Positions 32,794 through 35,669 of a DNA stretch of 35,669 bases are shown piece by piece (the first letter of the stretch is position 1; every line of letters starts with the position of its first letter). The position numbers and the translations under genes are program-made. The notes under the pieces were generated by a model, which saw only the letters and a list, made by a program, of their open reading frames with translations, was not told the DNA's origin and ran no database searches. The DNA comes from CAZHZT01 sp964537285 (GTDB lineage Bacteria; Bacteroidota; Bacteroidia; Chitinophagales; Saprospiraceae), in the NCBI GenBank assembly GCA_964537285.1, contig CAZHZT010000053.1:1-35669 (forward strand), written 5' to 3'.

Positions 32794-34296
32794 CTAACTT
32801 CCTACTTTATACTCTTGAACCGCCTTCTGCTCCGTCGAAAAGTTAATGCCCACCGCTACTTTTTCCTTTGGGGAATCCTGATAAGGCGCCAGGTAGCCCT
32901 TTTCCCGAATCTGCTGAAGCGCTGCTTCCGCGCTGCCATCCAGCTTGAACTCAAAGGCGTAAATGTAGTGTTCATTCTCTACCAGCGCGTCGCAGCGACC
33001 CTGGGAGGTGTGCACTTCTGATCGGATATAGGTACCCAGCAAAGAAAAGATAAGGTGGACGAGCGCGTGATAGAAGTGCTCATTTTCCTTTTGCCAGAGA
33101 TCGTAGGGGATGGAGGCAAAAAGGCTATTTAGCGTAGCCACCACTTTTTCGATATCTTTCACGGCAAGGGCCTTAGCCATTGCCACGACTGGAGCAAGGG
33201 CATTACCCGGGTATTTTTCCTGATAAACCAATAGTAAGTGCTGTTGCATAGAAAAGCGAACCTCCTGATTGGGATACCGAAGAACGTATTGACGGTAAGT
33301 CTTATCAAAATGATCAATAGTCAGGTAGCCAGTCTGGAAAAGTACACTGATGGGGTCAAGGGCGCTAGCATGGAAGCTGGTCAGCTGCTCCGGACTAGCT
33401 TCTGCCAGTTCAACATTGTAGTAACGATGCTTGCGCATTTCCTTGATCAGGAAGGTCGGTGTGCCTGTTTCGAACCAGAAGTTTTGATAATCATAGTTTT
33501 CCTTGAAGAAGCGGAACAACGAAAATGGATTGTACAATCGCTCCTCTCCTCCCCAGGAATAGCCATTATACCAGCTTCGCATCTTTTCCCGGTCTACTTC
33601 ATTCCAATGATGCGGGAAAAAATGCTCGATCTCTTTTTCGGTGATGCCCAGTAAAGTATGGGCAAAGCGGCTGAGCGTCAGGTTTTCGAGATTATTCAGT
33701 TCTGAAAATATACTCACCTTCGAAAAGGCCGACACTCCGGTAATGAACACCAATTCAAGATAGGGGTCACTGTCTTTGATCACCGAATAAAAGCTCTTTA
33801 GCGTTTCCCGATTGGCTTCGGCCTGCTCGATATCATCCAGGTAGTCGATGATCGGCTTATCGTATTCATCTACGAGCAGCACTACTTTTTTTTCTTTTCC
33901 TTTTTGCTGGATAAGCGATTTAAACTTTTGATCGTAGCTGGTATCCGGAAGGCTTACGCCCAACTCCTCCGCGGCTGCTTCCAACATATTATGAATAGCC
34001 TTCTCCAGCCCAAGGGTGCTTACCCCCTGACTACTGAATTTCAGGCAAATCACCGGATGCTGATCATCCCAATCCCATTGATCTTCGATCCAAAGCCCTT
34101 TGAATAGCTCTTTTTGCCCGCTGTACAGCTCTTTTATAGTAGATAGCAGCAGCGATTTGCCGAAGCGGCGTGGCCGGGAAAGGAAGAAGTATTTCCCACT
34201 TCTTAAAATCTTAGAGATATGCTCTGTTTTATCTATGTAAACAAAGTCTTTTTCTCGAATTTCCCGAAAATCTTGTATGCCGATTGGATATTTCAT
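32794..34296 (-). CDS. AAA-ATPase-like / PD-(D/E)XK nuclease family protein (DUF1703 type), copy 2
   Basis: Paralog of 17507-19036 with the same domains: RPRRFGKS, VVLLVDEYD, GRCDAL and FEFK are all present. The start at 34296 (MKYPIGIQDF) matches copy 1; an upstream in-frame ATG at 34341 adds 15 residues without family support. DNA blocks 32908-33414 and 33780-34188 are almost identical to copy 1, while the central segment (about 33415-33730; ITEKEIEHFFPHHWNEVDRE) and both ends differ strongly. The 50 bases around and upstream of the start are again near-identical. It is convergent with the LytTR gene, and with copy 1 forms direct repeats bracketing about 14 kb. Intact. Confidence 0.9.
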   Translation of the reverse strand: MKYPIGIQDFREIREKDFVYIDKTEHISKILRSGKYFFLSRPRRFGKSLLLSTIKELYSGQKELFKGLWIEDQWDWDDQHPVICLKFSSQGVSTLGLEKAIHNMLEAAAEELGVSLPDTSYDQKFKSLIQQKGKEKKVVLLVDEYDKPIIDYLDDIEQAEANRETLKSFYSVIKDSDPYLELVFITGVSAFSKVSIFSELNNLENLTLSRFAHTLLGITEKEIEHFFPHHWNEVDREKMRSWYNGYSWGGEERLYNPFSLFRFFKENYDYQNFWFETGTPTFLIKEMRKHRYYNVELAEASPEQLTSFHASALDPISVLFQTGYLTIDHFDKTYRQYVLRYPNQEVRFSMQQHLLLVYQEKYPGNALAPVVAMAKALAVKDIEKVVATLNSLFASIPYDLWQKENEHFYHALVHLIFSLLGTYIRSEVHTSQGRCDALVENEHYIYAFEFKLDGSAEAALQQIREKGYLAPYQDSPKEKVAVGINFSTEQKAVQEYKVGS

Positions 34297-34407
34297 ATAG
34301 GTAAAGATAGGAGTTTTTGGGTGAAAAAGGGGGAAAGTCACCTTTCACTTTCTAACTTTCTATGCTTTTTAAGACGGGTCAAGGCATCATACATGTTTCA
34401 CAACACC

Positions 34408-34513
34408 TAAGTAGTTCACGGAAATAGAATATATAAATAATCTTTGTCCTCTGTAGAAGCATTTTTTACTTGGAGATCGATGGCTTATACAGTTTAATTC
34501 CGTGAACTACTTA
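34408..34513. repeat. 106-bp element with 16-bp perfect inverted ends
   Basis: TAAGTAGTTCACGGAA (34408-34423) is matched exactly by its reverse complement at 34498-34513. About 74 AT-rich bases lie between and no frame is worth calling. No target duplication is obvious. It lies in the gap between the divergent nuclease copy 2 and the Uma2 gene, 81 bases before the latter. MITE-like or an IS remnant. Confidence 0.6.
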
Positions 34514-34594
34514 TGTATGTAACTGCATAAAAAATTAATAAAAAAACTTGAAAAAATAAATATTTTGTTTTATTTAGTAGCAAAATAAAAAGCG

Positions 34595-35209
34595 ATGCTC
34601 GTAACAGATATTAACCAATTAGACCTCTCCGGAAATTACACCTACAAAGACTACCTGAATTGGAAGTTTGATGATATGGTAGAACTTATTAAAGGTAAAA
34701 TTTTTAAAATGGCCCCTGCTCCTAGTGCCAAACACCAAAGAATTAGTAGAGATTTGATGCTTTACATCGGCAATTACCTAAAAAATAAAAACTGCGAAGA
34801 ATTTGCCGCCCCTTTTGATGTACGTCTACCATTGCCTCCCCATCAACGATCAGCCGATAAAATAGATACGGTCGTTCAGCCAGATATCAGCATCATATGT
34901 GATTTATCAAAAATCGACGAAAAAGGCTGTCATGGTGCGCCCGACTGGATTATTGAAATTCTATCTAAAAGCACTGCTCAAAAGGACTTCAAGGAAAAGT
35001 TCGAGATCTATCAGCATGCGGGTGTAAAGGAATATTGGATTATTCATCCAAGTGAACAAACCGTTGCGCCTTACATTTTGAATGAAGACGGAGAATATGT
35101 CCTTATTCGCCAAAAATTGTATGTAAAAGGTGAGACCATTCCTGTTCATACTTTTCCCGACTTTGAGATCCCGCTTGATGAAGTATTCACTTCCACTGAT
35201 TTGTTTTAA
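34595..35209 (+). CDS. Uma2 family (DUF820) PD-(D/E)XK endonuclease-like protein
   Basis: A 204-residue single-domain protein of the Uma2/DUF820 group. Visible core: ELIKGKIFKMAPAPSAKHQR (about 30-49), the first acidic motif in VVQPDISIICD (Asp96 region), the second in GAPDWIIEILSKST (Glu124 region) and the closing K...YQHAGVKEYWIIHPSEQ. This is the usual layout of the fold. Function is unsettled; the family is abundant in cyanobacteria and Bacteroidota and is often linked to mobile or decaying regions. It stands alone, with an inverted-repeat element upstream and an interspersed repeat just after its stop. Intact. Confidence 0.88.
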   Translation: MLVTDINQLDLSGNYTYKDYLNWKFDDMVELIKGKIFKMAPAPSAKHQRISRDLMLYIGNYLKNKNCEEFAAPFDVRLPLPPHQRSADKIDTVVQPDISIICDLSKIDEKGCHGAPDWIIEILSKSTAQKDFKEKFEIYQHAGVKEYWIIHPSEQTVAPYILNEDGEYVLIRQKLYVKGETIPVHTFPDFEIPLDEVFTSTDLF

Positions 35210-35213
35210 ATTC

Positions 35214-35290
35214 GTTGGAAAGCCTCGCCGATGCCTCACATCGCCTACGTTTTTTGCCTTGTTGAAGAAAAAATCTCTTCGTTCAAAATA
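35214..35290 (+). repeat. GTTGGAAAGCCTCGCCG interspersed repeat, copy 2
   Basis: Begins five bases after the Uma2 stop with the same GTTGGAAAGCCTCGCCG as 5146-5162. It continues GCCTACGTTTT and GAAGAAAAAATCTCTTCG. It lacks the inner hairpin of copy 1. Confidence 0.55.
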
Positions 35291-35401
35291 TTCATTAACT
35301 TATATTCTAGAGTACTAAACTTTTTTAACTTTGTTTTTCAAGGCTCATATTGAGGTTCTGGATGATTTCATTTGGTCGAAATTAATTTGGGAAGTCCTTA
35401 A

Positions 35402-35668
35402 ATCAGGCCGTTAGGCCTGCCTGATCGTAGCCCTGGGAGAACCCAGGGGTATAAGATATAGAGACGAACTTCCGCGTAGCGGAAGCACATCATAGGCTAT
35501 TGCTCTAGTATTGTGGGCTTCCGATAATGTCGTCAACTTATGCTTTTTCTTTGCCTGGCGCTTTAGCGCCAGGTGTAGTGTTAATATTTATCGGGGCTTT
35601 AGCCCATTAATAATGAAAGGGCTAAAGCCCAATCTGACAACTATTCCCCCCGGCACTGAAGTGCCGGG
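35402..35668. repeat. Cluster of seven small hairpins at the window end
   Basis: Short inverted repeats follow one another: ATCAGGC...GCCTGAT (35402-35425), CCCTGGG-agaa-CCCAGGG (35431-35448), CTTCCGC-gta-GCGGAAG (35469-35485), CCTGGCGCT-tt-AGCGCCAGG (35554-35573), GGGCTTTAGCCC (35594-35605) with its inverse GGGCTAAAGCCC (35619-35630), and CCCGGCACT-ga-AGTGCCGGG (35649-35668). No coding region was seen in 35210-35669. The array may extend past the window. Confidence 0.65.
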
Positions 35669-35669
35669 C

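Noticed and set aside
35402..35668. CRISPR array at the window end
   Set aside because: The hairpins differ in sequence and spacing; there is no constant direct repeat and no cas gene.

Overview
The window looks like a chromosomal segment of a Bacteroidota bacterium, most likely the Saprospiria (Lewinella/Haliscomenobacter-like). The basis is a T9SS type A sorting domain, FadL/OmpP1-like and Porin_10-like outer-membrane proteins, LytTR and TPR-kinase signalling, near-consensus TAnnTTTG -7 boxes, and many hairpin-forming intergenic repeats. This placement is inference from gene content; there is no rRNA or other taxonomic marker here. No tRNA, rRNA, CRISPR array or transposase gene was seen.

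Region 1 (1-3480) is a minus-strand tyrosine/phenylalanine degradation cluster: a MarR regulator, homogentisate 1,2-dioxygenase and 4-hydroxyphenylpyruvate dioxygenase. Copies of one structured hairpin repeat flank it in opposite orientation. Region 2 (3500-15650) holds mostly housekeeping and envelope genes: a FadL/OmpP1-like protein, a Tyr/Asp/Trp/Ser-rich secreted protein, prolyl-tRNA synthetase, a putative porin, a choice-of-anchor B/LVIVD T9SS protein, FabI, a small lipoprotein, a DUF2141 protein and a secreted protein with three glycogen-binding-like E-set domains. Long, almost perfect palindromes or inverted-repeat elements close many of these transcription units.

Region 3 (15650-35669) is accessory and visibly decaying. 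A tandem retropepsin-like gene has lost sequence and was split by an 89-bp MITE with a perfect 8-bp target duplication; a second, inverted copy of the MITE lies at 13919-14007. Two paralogous AAA-ATPase-like/PD-(D/E)XK genes (17.5-19.0 kb and 32.8-34.3 kb, same strand) bracket about 14 kb. That interval contains a secreted tail-collar protein, a very large LamG/FnIII/T9SS surface protein that is frameshifted and then joined in frame to the signal peptide of an IPTL-CTERM-like protein, and a divergent TPR-histidine-kinase plus LytTR regulator pair. The kinase and regulator genes carry a nonsense codon and two apparent single-base homopolymer lesions. A Uma2-type nuclease gene and a cluster of small hairpins end the window.

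Working together: HPPD and HmgA carry out consecutive steps of tyrosine catabolism under a probable MarR repressor. The 28-19 kb genes look like a secreted surface-adhesin cluster, possibly controlled by the adjacent divergent two-component system (inference from position only). The most unusual signals are the MITE pair, the covarying hairpin element around the tyrosine operon, the mosaic nuclease paralogs, and the fused or frameshifted giant surface gene with its recurring 70-80-residue module.
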